DNA of 29,223 bases, taken from contig NW_014577171.1 in the NCBI RefSeq assembly GCF_000485595.1, positions 437,169-466,391 of the forward strand, in the 5' to 3' direction. This document shows, piece after piece, positions 28,882 through 29,223 of the stretch (position 1 is the first letter of the stretch; each line of letters opens with the position of its first letter). The notes beneath the pieces are model-generated. The model had not been told where the DNA came from. It saw only the letters and a program-made list of their open reading frames with translations, and did not search any database. The DNA comes from Priapulus caudatus (Eukaryota; Priapulida; Priapulimorpha; Priapulimorphida; Priapulidae). The translations under genes and the position numbers were made by a program.

Positions 28882-29223
28882 ATCTCCACTGTCTTTTGTT
28901 TTATAAATGATTACATACAATAAACAGCAAATGAAAAAGAAGGTTGTTGTTAGCACACACAACACATACCCAAGCATGAAAATACTCAGACATGCAAAAA
29001 TATACAAGATAAAAAAAAAAAAATACTGAACGATAGGCACACACACATGGTTCATACAGGAGGACTGAAATTTTTTTCAAGGACTTTTCAAGGACTTGAC
29101 TGATTTTAGTGACTAATTACTGTAATTTGTGATCATCATGCATTTAACTGTCTATCGTGTCTATAGCGTTTTAAGCTCATTTAACGCAATTTTTATTGAG
29201 GTTTACACATTATTGATGGTACA
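28882..29223 (-). other. Copia 3' untranslated region, second copy, cut by window end
   Basis: It repeats 23063-23400, including the polypurine tract, and from about 29046 the TGGTTC MITE with CAAGGACTTTTCAAGGACTT. No coding sequence lies within the window here. Confidence 0.65.

Larger units (their letters stand above)
28181..29223 (-). repeat. Second copy of the SLC4A11 exon segment plus copia 3' end
   Basis: It parallels about 22330-23400: minisatellite, exon, TG/TCTG tract, intron, copia 3' LTR (28761-28881), copia 3' region and the start of the TGGTTC MITE, running off the window end. Differences are small indels and substitutions. It is most simply an allelic copy assembled in tandem, or else a true tandem duplication with breakpoints in the LTR and minisatellite. 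Confidence 0.85.

Overview
This is a eukaryotic, animal nuclear genome window. Two spliced metazoan genes can be recognised by their exons. The rest is AT-rich non-coding DNA dense in non-autonomous DNA transposons, one copia-type LTR retrotransposon and local duplications. TTAGGG-type motifs and a 'TAGCTCATCTGAC' hairpin repeat suggest a marine invertebrate, most likely a mollusc or another lophotrochozoan. That placement is an inference and the species is not determined.

Layout. Positions 1-5312 (copy D1) and 7019-13157 (copy D2, holding a 778-base N gap at 11365-12142) are the same non-coding sequence placed twice in direct orientation. A third, partial copy (C3, 5367-6367) sits between them. 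Each full copy carries the same three MITE-like elements: a TGTGACCCGC element with TA flanks and two CAGGG...CCCTG elements with 5-bp target duplications. Each also has a TAGCTCATCTGAC repeat and a tRNA-like SINE fragment. No protein-coding gene is supported in 1-13546. The most economical reading is allelic sequence placed in tandem by the assembler, but a real duplication cannot be excluded.

Positions 13547-16614 (+) hold five consecutive exons of a SERBP1/HABP4-family RNA-binding protein, with matching splice sites and intron phases, a normal stop codon and poly(A) signals downstream. Its 5' exon or exons are not visible.

Positions 18977-20818 contain a cluster of small inverted-repeat elements. 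Two related telomere-motif MITEs stand side by side at 19595-20027, separated and flanked by three copies of the same 9-bp target duplication. One of them carries a 35-bp perfect hairpin with its own 7-bp duplication.

Positions 21525-29223 belong to a minus-strand SLC4A11-like transporter gene. One exon is at 21525-21694. The preceding exon is present twice: intact at 28266-28461 and frame-broken at 22430-22637. Between the two copies lies a degenerate copia element (22941-28180, minus strand) with a 122-bp 3' LTR, a primer binding site matching the 12 terminal bases of initiator tRNA-Met, and recognisable Gag, zinc knuckle, protease, integrase, RT and RNase H. It has three nested insertions: a TGGTTC-ended MITE near its 3' end, a telomere-motif MITE in RNase H, and a 129-bp solo-LTR-like insert in gag. 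Its 5' LTR is cut after about 20 bp, where the second copy of the SLC4A11 segment begins.
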